Below, one piece after another: positions 8,681 through 17,705 of a stretch of DNA of 64,000 nt. The stretch covers positions 62,001 to 126,000 of the forward strand of contig CAXBNI010000002.1 in NCBI GenBank assembly GCA_963977105.1, read 5' to 3'. The stretch comes from UBA2705 sp963977105 (GTDB taxonomy: Bacteria > Pseudomonadota > Alphaproteobacteria > Micavibrionales > Micavibrionaceae). Made by a program: the position numbers and the translations under genes. Position 1 is the first letter of the stretch; each line of letters begins with the position of its first letter. The notes below the pieces were generated by a model. It had not been told where the DNA came from, ran no database searches, and saw only the letters and a program-made list of their open reading frames with translations.

Positions 8681-8729
8681 AAAAAGCTTTGGCCGATCCA
8701 TTAAGCGTATTGGCCAAAGCTTGTTTTTT
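8681..8729. terminator. Rho-independent terminator between dnaK and dnaJ
   Basis: Perfect 11-bp arms AAGCTTTGGCC (8684-8694) and GGCCAAAGCTT (8712-8722) with A-rich and T-rich flanks. It would end dnaK transcripts and set the DnaK:DnaJ ratio by partial read-through. Confidence 0.85.
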
Positions 8730-8755
8730 AATTCGATACATATTGAGCGTAGCCC

Positions 8756-9925
8756 ATGTCGGAAAAAGACTTATATAAAACTCTTAACGTAGATCGCAAT
8801 GCCGATGCTGATACGATTAAAAAATCTTATCGTAAGCTCGCATTAAAATACCACCCTGATCAAAATAAAGACAATCCAGAAGCGGAAGCGAAATTTAAAG
8901 AAATTTCACATGCTTATGACATCTTAAAGGACACGCAAAAGAAACAAATGTATGACCAGTTTGGTGAGCGCGCTTTCCAAAATGGCGGCCCCAGTGGCGG
9001 CGCAGGAGGTCCTGGCGGCTTCGGTGGCGCAGGCGGCGGTGGCGGCTTTGGCGATATATTTGAAGAAATGTTTGGTGACTTTATGGGCGGCGGCGGTCGT
9101 GGCCAAGGACGCTCATCAGCGATGCGTGGCTCGGACGTTCAGTTTTCAATGGATGTTAGCCTAGAAGACGCTTTTAGCGGTAAAGAAGCCAATATCCGCG
9201 TCCCCACGGTCGAAAGCTGCGCAGGTTGTAGTGGCACTGGTGCAGAAGATGGCAGCGGCGGCACAGAAAATTGTAGCACTTGCGCCGGACAAGGGCGCGT
9301 TCGTGCGCAGCAAGGCTTCTTTACAATTGAACGCGCCTGCCCAACCTGTAATGGGCAAGGTCAAATCATTCGTAACCCGTGCCGTAAATGTAGCGGTCAA
9401 GGCCGTATCAAAGGCAGCAAAAAGCTTAAAGTTAACATCCCCGCAGGCATTGATGACGGACGAAGAATCCGCATTAGCGGCGAAGGTGAAGCTGGCGTAC
9501 GCGGCGGCCCTGCTGGCGATTTGTATATTCTTATCAGCGTCAAACAGCATAATTTGTTTAAACGCGCCGATAGTAATTTGCATTGCCACGTTCCCATTGC
9601 CTTTACATCAGCGGCCCTTGGCGGCGAAGTGGAAGTACCAACAATTGACGGCAAAACAGCGCAAGTCAAAATACCTGCAGGCACACAAAGCGGTCAACAA
9701 TTCCGTCTACGTGGCAAAGGCATGCCTGTACTGAAAAGCGGCATCAAGGGCGATATGTTCGTTGAGATTTTTGTCGAAACACCGGTGAATTTGTCAAAGA
9801 AACAAACGCAACTACTGAAACAGTTCGCTGATGAAGGCCCGAAAAAAGGCAGCCCATCCAACAGCCCTGAATCTGAAGGATTTTTTAGTAAAGTCAAAGA
9901 TATGTGGTCTGATTTGAAAGACTAA
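8756..9925 (+). CDS. dnaJ: Hsp40 co-chaperone DnaJ
   Basis: A 389-residue type I J-protein that stimulates DnaK ATPase and delivers substrates. The J-domain (about 1-70) has the essential HPD in KYHPDQNK. A Gly/Phe-rich linker covers about 75-125. The cysteine-rich zinc domain has four CxxCxGxG repeats, the first as CAGCSGTG and the last as CRKCSGQG. A C-terminal substrate-binding barrel and dimer region follow. It lies 90 bases after dnaK, with the dnaK terminator between, and ends before a bidirectional terminator. Confidence 0.97.
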   Translation: MSEKDLYKTLNVDRNADADTIKKSYRKLALKYHPDQNKDNPEAEAKFKEISHAYDILKDTQKKQMYDQFGERAFQNGGPSGGAGGPGGFGGAGGGGGFGDIFEEMFGDFMGGGGRGQGRSSAMRGSDVQFSMDVSLEDAFSGKEANIRVPTVESCAGCSGTGAEDGSGGTENCSTCAGQGRVRAQQGFFTIERACPTCNGQGQIIRNPCRKCSGQGRIKGSKKLKVNIPAGIDDGRRIRISGEGEAGVRGGPAGDLYILISVKQHNLFKRADSNLHCHVPIAFTSAALGGEVEVPTIDGKTAQVKIPAGTQSGQQFRLRGKGMPVLKSGIKGDMFVEIFVETPVNLSKKQTQLLKQFADEGPKKGSPSNSPESEGFFSKVKDMWSDLKD

Positions 9926-9951
9926 ACGCACAAACGCGTACCAATATAAAG

Positions 9952-9981
9952 AAAAGCACGCTGTCATTAGCGTGCTTTTTT
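9952..9981. terminator. Bidirectional terminator after dnaJ
   Basis: AAAAGCACGC (9952-9961) and GCGTGC (9970-9975) plus a T run form a hairpin between the convergent dnaJ and the gene at 9987. Confidence 0.85.
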
Positions 9982-9986
9982 AATGG

Positions 9987-10571
9987 TTAAAACTTGATGC
10001 TCGCTTGCAAGGTAATCAGCTCTGGGTTTACCCTATCTTTAATTGCAAGCTCTGGCATATAGCCTAGCTTAACCGAATATTTATCCGCATACTCACCGCG
10101 TAGATACAGCTGCCCCGCTGGCGTGGCTTTATAACCTGACACATGATCATACCCCGTGACTACGCCTGCCATCATACCGACTGATAATGTCCAGTCCTTA
10201 TGCAGTTTATATGCAAGCTCTCCCTGCGTCGAGGCATAGAAGCTGTCTTTACTGTAAGAGTTTTTATAATAGCCGACGCTGCCACCAATGCGTAAATCAG
10301 CGTCCATAAAATGCGTTATGTCATGAAGCTGCGTGTAGCCAATGCCCCAGTTTTTTTCATTGAAATTTTTCTTTTCACCGTCATCATCCCGATAATAAAC
10401 ACGCTCACGATCAAATGGGTCATGCACAGATAAAATATTAAAATCAACATACCTATGTACCGTTCTTTCCGCCGCCGCCTTATCCGCAAGCGCAATGTCT
10501 GGCACAGTAGCCCCCACCAAAAATACAGGCAGAGCCACATTTTTAAAAAAATTACTATATGTTCCCGACAT
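9987..10571 (-). CDS. Small outer-membrane beta-barrel-like protein
   Basis: About 194 residues. The start is placed at the ATG at 10571 (10574 also possible), after GGGGTGG; the longer frame to 10616 adds an unlikely Cys-rich extension. A signal peptide (about 1-29, ending PDIALA) is followed by alternating polar/aromatic strands, e.g. LRIGGSVGYYKNSY and QLYLRGEYADKYSVKLGY. A terminal Phe (ASIKF) is typical of outer-membrane barrels assembled by BAM. I do not recognise a specific family; acyltransferase or deacylase-like small barrels are possible. Confidence 0.6.
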   Translation of the reverse strand: MSGTYSNFFKNVALPVFLVGATVPDIALADKAAAERTVHRYVDFNILSVHDPFDRERVYYRDDDGEKKNFNEKNWGIGYTQLHDITHFMDADLRIGGSVGYYKNSYSKDSFYASTQGELAYKLHKDWTLSVGMMAGVVTGYDHVSGYKATPAGQLYLRGEYADKYSVKLGYMPELAIKDRVNPELITLQASIKF

Positions 10572-10697
10572 CATCCACCCCATGGTCAAACCGATACAGC
10601 AACAGTAGCACAGCAATAAACAGAATAAAAATTATGGGAAAATGTAATTATATTTCATAAACATAGCTTTATATGCAAAAACTATAATGGAACAGGC

Positions 10698-11048
10698 TTA
10701 ACCTTTGACCAAGAAAGTCGCAATCAAAGCCATAATGTTTTGGCGCAGCGGTGCCGCGCTTATATTTGCCATCTGCAACTGCGCCCCGCCAGCGTTTGTA
10801 AACACGGCGCTTACGGCGTCAAAATCTAATGATGTATTATCAAACACACGGCTTTGTTTATCAGCGGACGAATCCATAGACCGAAAACCAAGCGCCCGCA
10901 CATCCCCATGCGCACCGTCAACATGCAGCCAGTGATAGACAAGACTTTTATCCGCCTCCGCAGGCAAATCAAGCCGTTTGACCTCAACCACATAATCATG
11001 CCCCGCATGAAAAGCATAAAGAACCTCAAATGATATCGCGCGAGGCAT
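10698..11048 (-). CDS. Hypothetical protein
   Basis: A 116-residue protein without signal peptide; GAGAAGG precedes the ATG. The C-terminal 30 residues are hydrophobic/amphipathic. It lies directly downstream of rnpB on the same strand and could be read through from it. No family recognised. Confidence 0.55.
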   Translation of the reverse strand: MPRAISFEVLYAFHAGHDYVVEVKRLDLPAEADKSLVYHWLHVDGAHGDVRALGFRSMDSSADKQSRVFDNTSLDFDAVSAVFTNAGGAQLQMANISAAPLRQNIMALIATFLVKG

Positions 11049-11071
11049 AGCCTTCTCCCAAGAATAAAAAT

Positions 11072-11430
<359 letters not shown>

Positions 11431-11436
11431 ATGGAT

Positions 11437-11465
11437 GTCATAGCAAACAAAATCCTAAACAGCAA
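11437..11465 (-). promoter_or_regulatory. rnpB promoter
   Basis: On the minus strand TTGCTG (11465-11460), 17 bases, then TATGAC (11442-11437). The predicted start, seven bases further on, coincides with the rnpB P1 5' end. Confidence 0.6.
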
Positions 11466-11621
11466 GCGAGATTAAATTTGCGCCCCCATGAGCCTCTACG
11501 ATGTGCGCTATATACTCGTCGAATCAACACGCGTCTCACACAGCAGAACAAAAACAAGAAATTGATTTACATAAAACGCGCCGTATGTTATACCCTTCTT
11601 TATTAAATAAGTGGGTAGATA

Positions 11622-12557
11622 ATGTTTATAAATACACTCAAAGCCATAGATACAGCGCAGCTACGCCTCAAAGACCACGAGGCCGCAGACATCTTGCATA
11701 ATGTCACGCAGGCTTACGATGCCCTTTTCAAACGCTTTGAGCAAACGCACGCTATAAACAAACCGCTTTATGTGATTATGGGTGAATATCACGACCGCCC
11801 TTCACATCACATTGCGCATACCCTACTCACCAGATGCTTAAGCGACCTAGCAAGCCCTATTATCACGGCATTAGAATGCCCGATAAACATCAAAGCATCC
11901 GATTACCCCGGACTAAAGCTGACGGCTTCAACTAAACGGGCGCTCTGCCCCGAAAGCGTATCAAATTTAGATTTGTTAAAAAATTATATGATGTCTGAAC
12001 ATGCCCCATATTCAGGGCAATCTTTTGAAGCGAGCCTTATCCATCAGCGAGACCGCCTCATCACAATATTTAATGACATCGCGCGCAATGATGACTATAC
12101 CATGGATTTATCAAGCATGCTTGGCCCTAACGAGGCGGACCTAGCGCGGGGCATCACTTCGAAATCAGTAAATGGTGTTGCCCTGCGTAACATCCATATG
12201 AGCGACCATCTCATCGCTGCGGTAAAGGAATACAAGGCGCCATTAGCTATACAGATTTGCGGGCAGGCGCATGTTAACGGCTCAGAATTTAATTCACCTA
12301 AAGAGAGCCTTACCGGCTTGCTCAAAGCGAAAAAACAAGAGGTATTCAACATTTTTTGGGGCGCAGCCAGTGCAATGCCCATACATCTTGCACCGTCTGA
12401 ATTTTACATTAGTAAAAATATGCCTGACCGCTACATCAACTATCAGCAACATGGCTCCATAGATGATTACAGCCCCGAAGAGCTTGAAAACTATAACCTT
12501 GAAAAAGATTATGTGCAGCGTGTCTATCAATCATTAGGCATCAAGCCACCACAATAA
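11622..12557 (+). CDS. TraB/TIKI-superfamily-like protein, copy 1
   Basis: A 311-residue protein without signal peptide. Motifs fit the TIKI/TraB/GumN/EreA/ChaN superfamily of putative metal-dependent hydrolases. These are a first GX2H (G54-H57, GEYH), a glutamate-bearing strand ALECPI (E85), an RN..M helix (R189, N190, M193) and a second GX2H on a strand followed by Gly (CGQAHVNG, G214-H217). The region before the second motif (KAPLAIQICGQAH) matches the GumN/TraB pattern. Reaction and substrate are unknown; superfamily members include proteases and erythromycin esterase. A tandem paralogue follows at 12665, and the two upstream regions share sequence blocks. Confidence 0.68.
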   Translation: MFINTLKAIDTAQLRLKDHEAADILHNVTQAYDALFKRFEQTHAINKPLYVIMGEYHDRPSHHIAHTLLTRCLSDLASPIITALECPINIKASDYPGLKLTASTKRALCPESVSNLDLLKNYMMSEHAPYSGQSFEASLIHQRDRLITIFNDIARNDDYTMDLSSMLGPNEADLARGITSKSVNGVALRNIHMSDHLIAAVKEYKAPLAIQICGQAHVNGSEFNSPKESLTGLLKAKKQEVFNIFWGAASAMPIHLAPSEFYISKNMPDRYINYQQHGSIDDYSPEELENYNLEKDYVQRVYQSLGIKPPQ

Positions 12558-12664
12558 TCGGCTAGTTTTGTGTCGCATTCCTTGTGCTATATGCCATACT
12601 CACCCGTAAACTTTACATAAATAAAAGAGTGTGCTAAGTTATACCCTCAAGCAGGGGAGCGAGC

Positions 12665-13609
12665 ATGTATATAGACAAGTTGAAAGCGATCAACCAAGAT
12701 GAATTGCGGCTTACAAATGACGAAGCGGTCGATATACTTCATAATGTCATCACAGCCTATGATGCCATCATCCAGCGGAAAGCACAGCTCGTTCAACAAG
12801 GCTCAAGCAGACCGCTTTATGTGCTATTAGGCGAACAGCACGCTTCTGTCTCTCAAAAAATTTCACAGACCCTACTCATAAAGTGCCTGAGCGAAGCCTT
12901 TTATGATCGCGATAAAAACTCCGCCGTGACGAACAAGCCGATTGTAAGTGCCTTAGAGCACCCCATATCCATAAAAGCGCCGCTTCCTCTTGATGGTTCG
13001 CGTTCTGATAAAGTGGTTTGCCCACAAAGCGCCGCGAATATAGTTCATTTATTAGAATCCCACTTTTCTAAAAACACTCCACTTACTTTGAAATATTTTC
13101 AAATGGGTCTTTCCAGCATGCAGCATCGCTTAACGACAATATTTAGCGATGTCGCACGCCATGAAAACCGCACACTGAAACTGCCGAACCAAGCAGATGA
13201 CGGTATTGACCCGCGTGAAGAAAAGGCCTTATTCATCCGCAACCAGCATATGTATACCCAGCTTCAGCAGGAAGCCGTAAGACATCAAGCGCCGTTAGCC
13301 ATTCAAGTCTGCGGTCAAGCACATGTCAATGGCGGCGAATTATGCGCACAAGAATACGGCTTAGCAAACATTTATAAGGACGCCGGACAAGACGTTTTTT
13401 GCGTATTTTGGGAAGAGAGCTGCGCAGACACGTCAGAGCTAACAGACACAGAATATTTCGTGGCGCGTAATATGCCAGAGCGCTACATTAGTTACAACTT
13501 GTTCACAGCGGATGGCCAAAATATTGACGAGAACCAATCTGGCTACCAGCTCGAAGATCAATATTTACAAGGCTTTACAAAGGCCTTAAAAGGCGCCAAG
13601 CCCTTCTAA
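12665..13609 (+). CDS. TraB/TIKI-superfamily-like protein, copy 2
   Basis: A 314-residue tandem paralogue of 11622-12557. It preserves every candidate active-site element: GEQH (G56-H59), ALEHPI (E98), RN..M (R191, N192) and CGQAHVNG (G217-H220). It differs mainly in a longer loop after the first motif and in residues 170-190. AGGGGAG precedes the ATG at 12665. Conservation of the two His motifs in both diverged copies argues that both are active. Cytoplasmic location is inferred from the lack of a signal peptide. Confidence 0.68.
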   Translation: MYIDKLKAINQDELRLTNDEAVDILHNVITAYDAIIQRKAQLVQQGSSRPLYVLLGEQHASVSQKISQTLLIKCLSEAFYDRDKNSAVTNKPIVSALEHPISIKAPLPLDGSRSDKVVCPQSAANIVHLLESHFSKNTPLTLKYFQMGLSSMQHRLTTIFSDVARHENRTLKLPNQADDGIDPREEKALFIRNQHMYTQLQQEAVRHQAPLAIQVCGQAHVNGGELCAQEYGLANIYKDAGQDVFCVFWEESCADTSELTDTEYFVARNMPERYISYNLFTADGQNIDENQSGYQLEDQYLQGFTKALKGAKPF

Positions 13610-13629
13610 TAGACACGCCTTTACAAATA

Positions 13630-14121
13630 TTACAGTAGACGCTGGCGAAACGACGCCCATGGGAAAGCAGGCCCTGGATCTTTTTTACGTACAGGCGCAA
13701 TATCATCATGGCCAATGACGTTGGCGGCTGAAATATTAAAGCGTTGCTGAATATCGCAACATAACTCAACAAGACGGTCTATCTGGGCGGCTTCAAATGG
13801 TGGGAAGTTATTAAACTCCCCCTCATTAACAAGCTCAATACCGATCGACGTTGAATTTATGTCTGTCTCGCCCTGCCACACAGACACCCCCGCATGCCAA
13901 GCACGTTTATTCTCAGCGACAAATTGATACACTGTGCCATCGCCATCAATCATATAATGCGGGCTGATCGGCCCTGCATCAGGGTCGGTTGTTGTATTCA
14001 AATAATAAGCAGCCGCCTCATCAGCGGTTTTTGTCCCTGTATAATGGACAATAATCAAGCTGGGGTCGACATTGCCGGCGCGCGCGTTATAATTGGGGCT
14101 TGGGCGCTGGATTATTTTCAT
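13630..14121 (-). CDS. N-acetylmuramoyl-L-alanine amidase (AmpD-like)
   Basis: A 163-residue amidase_2 domain zinc hydrolase cleaving the muramoyl-L-Ala bond. Zn ligands are visible as His in LIIVHYTGT, His in the AWHAGVS segment region and the terminal GHDDIAPVRKKDPGPAFPW motif. The last motif supplies the Lys/Asp neighbourhood and is typical of AmpD/AmiD. No signal peptide, so probably cytoplasmic recycling of anhydro-muropeptides (AmpD role). The ATG at 14121 is preferred over the TTG at 14124. It is divergent from msrA with only about 40 bases between starts. Confidence 0.9.
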   Translation of the reverse strand: MKIIQRPSPNYNARAGNVDPSLIIVHYTGTKTADEAAAYYLNTTTDPDAGPISPHYMIDGDGTVYQFVAENKRAWHAGVSVWQGETDINSTSIGIELVNEGEFNNFPPFEAAQIDRLVELCCDIQQRFNISAANVIGHDDIAPVRKKDPGPAFPWASFRQRLL

Positions 14122-14161
14122 CAATGTAACTTTCTTAATTGTTTATACGAACTATATAATT

Positions 14162-14803
14162 ATGATGAAGATAATTGCAAGTTTGATAGTAGTATTAGTG
14201 ATTCTTATAGGCTGGCAAGTCCGCGCAAACGCAGGACTGCCTATTGCGGAGAGTATTATGGACGAAAAACCACAAGGTTACCCCACCATCACCATAGCCG
14301 GTGGCTGTTTTTGGTGCTTAGAAAGTGAATTCCGCTCATTAAAAGGCATTAAGTTCACCCATGTCGGCTATACAGGCGGCAAGGTAGAAAACCCAAGCTA
14401 CCAAGACATCACAACAGGGCGCACAGGCCACGCAGAAGCCGTGATCCTGACTTACGACCCAGAACAGTTAAGCTTAAAAGATTTGCTGCATTATTTCTTT
14501 GAAATAGCCCATGACCCAACAACATTAAACGCGCAGGGCGTTGATAAAGGTACGCAGTACAGATCAGCCGTTTTCTACGCCAATGCCGAAGAAAAAGCCC
14601 TCACCGAAAAAGTCATCAAGGCCGTAAATGCAAAGAAAGCCTATAAAAACCCCATTGTCACAACATTAGAACCACTAGGCACGTTCTGGGAAGGCGAAGA
14701 TCACCATCAGCAATATTACGAGAAATACGAAGAAGAAACCGGCCAAGAACACATCCGCGTTTTCTTAAAGAAAAAGAAGAAAGCCGCGAAAGGGCTTTAT
14801 TAA
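14162..14803 (+). CDS. msrA: Peptide methionine-(S)-S-oxide reductase MsrA, exported
   Basis: Repairs oxidised methionine. The catalytic GCFWC motif (AGGCFWCLESEFRSLKGI) is followed by GYTGG, GHAEAV, the YRSAVFY loop and the HHQQYYEK region of MsrA. The start at 14162 gives a hydrophobic N-terminal segment (about 3-24), so the enzyme is probably periplasmic or membrane-anchored. A longer frame from 14093 overlaps the divergent amidase and is less likely. The C-terminus is Lys-rich. Its stop overlaps the stop of the convergent gene at 14800. Confidence 0.95.
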   Translation: MMKIIASLIVVLVILIGWQVRANAGLPIAESIMDEKPQGYPTITIAGGCFWCLESEFRSLKGIKFTHVGYTGGKVENPSYQDITTGRTGHAEAVILTYDPEQLSLKDLLHYFFEIAHDPTTLNAQGVDKGTQYRSAVFYANAEEKALTEKVIKAVNAKKAYKNPIVTTLEPLGTFWEGEDHHQQYYEKYEEETGQEHIRVFLKKKKKAAKGLY

Positions 14804-15096
14804 AGCAGCGGCTCGTACTTGCCGTAAAGCGAGAAGCAGACTGTTTTTTCGACGCCGCTCTCACCATCTGTGGTCGTCACTGTATATTCTCTGTTATACG
14901 TCCCATTACCGCACCAACTCCCCCAAGCGTCTAAATCATCGCCGCCCGCTATTTGCGTGTAGCCTTTGCCTTCCAGAAACTCTTTTCCATCTTCTTGAGA
15001 GTACATTGCATTCGTACATGAATTTATACCCGCAACGACGCATGCACCGAATATGAGGTGTAACGCCAAGCTTTTATATTTGCTTTTCTTCGACAT
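14800..15096 (-). CDS. Small secreted or lipoprotein-like hypothetical protein
   Basis: 98 residues. A basic start (MSKKSKYK) and hydrophobic stretch lead to GINSC, a loose lipobox, so it may be a lipoprotein or an exported protein. The mature part has two further Cys (SWCGNG, TVCFSL) that could form a disulfide. GGGGG lies about 6 bases before the ATG. No family recognised. Confidence 0.55.
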   Translation of the reverse strand: MSKKSKYKSLALHLIFGACVVAGINSCTNAMYSQEDGKEFLEGKGYTQIAGGDDLDAWGSWCGNGTYNREYTVTTTDGESGVEKTVCFSLYGKYEPLL

Positions 15097-15116
15097 CAGA
15101 AGCCCCCTGTTTAAAT

Positions 15117-15431
15117 TTATTTAAGGCGAATATTGGCCGTGCTTGATAAGGGCGCTTTACACACGACAGCTGGAATTTGTCGGCCGTTATCAAAAGCGGC
15201 GACAAAGCCTGTACTCATATGCTCACCGCGTAAGCAGCCTAAGGGCTCATAACCTGTGAATCGGATCTGCGCATCATCAAAGCGCGTGTCATTCGCAATC
15301 ACCTGCATCGCGTGCACTTCATCCGTTAAGAACGCATCACCTATATCTTGTTGGAAGAAGACACTCGCCCCCACTGCGAGTGCAAAAGCCCCCGCTACGC
15401 TATATTTAACTGTATTATTCAACCTGCTCAC
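15117..15431 (-). CDS. Hypothetical protein with N-terminal membrane/signal segment
   Basis: 104 residues. Start codon appears to be GTG at 15431. A hydrophobic segment (about 9-26) is followed by an extracytoplasmic domain with two cysteines (LGCLRG and VVCKAP) suited to a disulfide. It is adjacent to another small exported protein on the same strand. Function unknown. Confidence 0.5.
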   Translation of the reverse strand: MSRLNNTVKYSVAGAFALAVGASVFFQQDIGDAFLTDEVHAMQVIANDTRFDDAQIRFTGYEPLGCLRGEHMSTGFVAAFDNGRQIPAVVCKAPLSSTANIRLK

Positions 15432-15530
15432 CTGTGTTTTATTATTTTTATTTAGATTAATTATATAACATTATTATTACTACATAAAACTGAATGGCGC
15501 AATACGTTGCACTGAATAATCCCAACAGGA

Positions 15531-15564
15531 TTGACTTGACATAAAAAATACTTATAGTTACAAA
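15531..15564 (+). promoter_or_regulatory. Candidate promoter for 15592 gene
   Basis: TTGACTTGACATAA begins at 15531. TTGACT (15531-15536), 16 bases, TATAGT (15553-15558) is one reading; TTGACA (15536), 17 bases, TACAAA (15559-15564) is the other. Contains the recurring 9-mer TTGACATAA. Confidence 0.5.
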
Positions 15565-15591
15565 AATAGCCATATACACAGGAACCGACAA

Positions 15592-15966
15592 ATGCACGAT
15601 AGATCAGCCCGCGAACAAAAATACGTAACAATGCTCGAAGCCATTATTGACCTTGGCACAGAGTTTAATGGCATCGCAGATTTACAGCGTCATTACAAAG
15701 ACGAAGTCCAGCGCCACACAACGCGCCTAGATACCAATAAAAAATATACATCTCTGTTCAACAGCTATGCGCAAGGCAAAGAAAAAGAAGATGCTTTTGC
15801 CTTAAAAATGCTTTGTGACGATAACGCTATGAGCACAGAAAAAAGCAAGCTCAAGAGTTTTGCCTTAGGTGCAAAAATAATCGGCTCCGTTCTCTACTTC
15901 CTTCCCACGGCTTATCAGCAAAGAAAACGTGAAGAAAAGCTTGTAGAGATCGCCTACGCGCCGTAA
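15592..15966 (+). CDS. Hypothetical protein
   Basis: 124 residues, mostly helical and charged, with a mildly hydrophobic stretch (about 87-106, LKSFALGAKIIGSVLYFLP) that could be a membrane anchor or amphipathic helix. AGGAA precedes the ATG at 15592. It lies 38 bases before another membrane-protein gene. No family recognised. Confidence 0.55.
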   Translation: MHDRSAREQKYVTMLEAIIDLGTEFNGIADLQRHYKDEVQRHTTRLDTNKKYTSLFNSYAQGKEKEDAFALKMLCDDNAMSTEKSKLKSFALGAKIIGSVLYFLPTAYQQRKREEKLVEIAYAP

Positions 15967-15986
15967 ACATTCCACACAGGGCAATA

Positions 15987-16004
15987 AAGTTTAAGTTTAA
16001 GTTT
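15987..16004 (+). repeat. Three tandem AAGTTT hexamers before a start codon
   Basis: Three exact AAGTTT units run directly into ATGTTT of the gene at 16005, lying between a possible CAGGG ribosome site and the ATG. Confidence 0.6.
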
Positions 16005-16319
16005 ATGTTTATATTGAATAAAGTAAAATCTAAATTTGGTCTCGATTACCCGCCATATTCACTTGCTGTATTAACGGTGACAGCTCTACACAGCTTAGCA
16101 CTGATAAGTGGCATAGCCGCCGCCTCTTTGCTTTTAACATATGTGCTCGGTATCTATTTCTACGCAAGCAATGTCTTCCCTGACGGATTCTCGTTTAACG
16201 CTCTACCGTTAAATGCCGACCTGAGGGGCTATAGTTTATATGTCACCACATATTTACTCTTAAGCCTCATCAGATACAGGACCGTAAAATTTTTGCACAA
16301 AAACAAAAAAACGGCATAA
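16005..16319 (+). CDS. Small two/three-pass membrane protein
   Basis: 104 residues with two to three hydrophobic helices (about 18-54 and 80-92) and a basic C-terminus (KFLHKNKKTA). The ribosome site is weak and separated from the ATG by AAGTTT repeats. Ends 7 bases before the convergent murA. No family recognised. Confidence 0.5.
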   Translation: MFILNKVKSKFGLDYPPYSLAVLTVTALHSLALISGIAAASLLLTYVLGIYFYASNVFPDGFSFNALPLNADLRGYSLYVTTYLLLSLIRYRTVKFLHKNKKTA

Positions 16320-16326
16320 AAATCAA

Positions 16327-17646
16327 CTAAGCAAGGCGAATATCAGCGCCGCAAGCGCTTAATTTCTCAACCAGCTTTTCATAGCCACGGTTCAAATGGT
16401 AAATACGGTTCACAACGGTTTCGCCCTCAGCCACCAAACCTGCGAGAACGAGTGCGACACTGGCGCGTAAATCGGTTGCCATGACTTCTGCGCCTGTTAG
16501 GCCAGCCACGCCTCGCACAAGGGCGCTATTGCCGTGTACGGTGATGTCAGCGCCCATACGGACAAGTTCAGGGACGTGCATGAAACGATTTTCAAAGATT
16601 GTCTCGGTAATCATTCCTGCCCCCTTACAAATACTCATCAAGCTCATTAACTGTGCCTGCAAATCTGTAGGGAAGCCTGGGTGCGGCTCCGTCATAATAT
16701 CAAAGCCTTTAAGGTCAACGCCATTGCGTTCAACAATCAGGTCTTTGCCATCTTCTTCAATATGCATACCCGCTTCTTTAAGCGGCCCAATTAAGCTTGT
16801 GAGCAAATCAGCGCGCGTATTTTCAAGCACGACCTTACCGCCTGTCATTGCAACGGCAATCATATATGTGCCGGCTTCGATACGGTCAGGGACAATATCA
16901 TATGAAATGCCATGTAGGCGCTCTACGCCTTCAATAACGATTTTTCCTGTGCCAAGGCCTGTAATTTTTGCGCCCATTTGAATCAGCGCTTCGCCTTGGT
17001 CAACAATTTCTGGCTCGCGCGCTGCGTTATTAATGATTGTGATGCCCTTGGCCAAAGTCGCCGCCATCATAATATTTTCCGTCGCACCAACAGATATTTT
17101 GCTAAAGTTAATTTCAGCGCCGCGTAGGCCATTAGGCGCAGATGCTTTAACGTAGCCTTGTTCAAGTTTAATTTCAGCGCCCATTTGGGTCAGCGCGTCT
17201 AAATGCATATCAATCGGGCGCGTCCCAATCGCGCAGCCACCCGGCAAGGACACTTCAGCTTTACCGCAGCGTGCCAATAATGGACCAAGAATAAGTACTG
17301 ACGCACGCATACGGCGCACAAGGTCATATGGCGCAACGTGGTTTTTGATTGAAGGCGTGTGGATCATGGCAAGGCCATCTTCACGCAGGACAACTTCAGC
17401 GCCCAAGGTTTTCAGCACCGCCGCTTGCATTTTAATGTCGCCAAGATGCACAGGGCAATTCATTAAATGCATCGGCTCATCAGTGAGCAAACACGCAACC
17501 ATATGTTTAAGCGCCGCATTTTTCGCGCCGCTAATACGGATACGTCCATTAAGTTCATTGCCGCCCTGAATCACCATTTTTTCAAGCTCTGAAGCTTGTG
17601 AAAGTTTATCAGGGTCTACAGTAATTTCTTTTGCAACGGCATTCAT
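16327..17646 (-). CDS. murA: UDP-N-acetylglucosamine 1-carboxyvinyltransferase MurA
   Basis: First committed step of peptidoglycan synthesis: transfers enolpyruvate from PEP to UDP-GlcNAc in the cytoplasm. Typical motifs are GGNELNGRIRISGAKNAALK near the N-terminus, the active-site Cys loop PGGCAIGTRPIDMH (fosfomycin target) and PHPGFPTDLQAQLM. The ATG at 17646 is preferred over 17655 because GGAGA is 9 bases before it; about 439 residues. About 25 residues precede the usual family start. Confidence 0.97.
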   Translation of the reverse strand: MNAVAKEITVDPDKLSQASELEKMVIQGGNELNGRIRISGAKNAALKHMVACLLTDEPMHLMNCPVHLGDIKMQAAVLKTLGAEVVLREDGLAMIHTPSIKNHVAPYDLVRRMRASVLILGPLLARCGKAEVSLPGGCAIGTRPIDMHLDALTQMGAEIKLEQGYVKASAPNGLRGAEINFSKISVGATENIMMAATLAKGITIINNAAREPEIVDQGEALIQMGAKITGLGTGKIVIEGVERLHGISYDIVPDRIEAGTYMIAVAMTGGKVVLENTRADLLTSLIGPLKEAGMHIEEDGKDLIVERNGVDLKGFDIMTEPHPGFPTDLQAQLMSLMSICKGAGMITETIFENRFMHVPELVRMGADITVHGNSALVRGVAGLTGAEVMATDLRASVALVLAGLVAEGETVVNRIYHLNRGYEKLVEKLSACGADIRLA

Positions 17647-17705
17647 GTAACTCATTCTCCAAAACCAATACGTACTAAATTTATTATGTGAAAAGCTGTT
17701 CTAGC

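Noticed and set aside
8267..8701. 144-residue Ser-rich minus ORF at the dnaK 3' end
   Set aside because: Mirror of the acidic DnaK tail (GAA/GAC codons read as Ser/Leu); overlaps the terminator.
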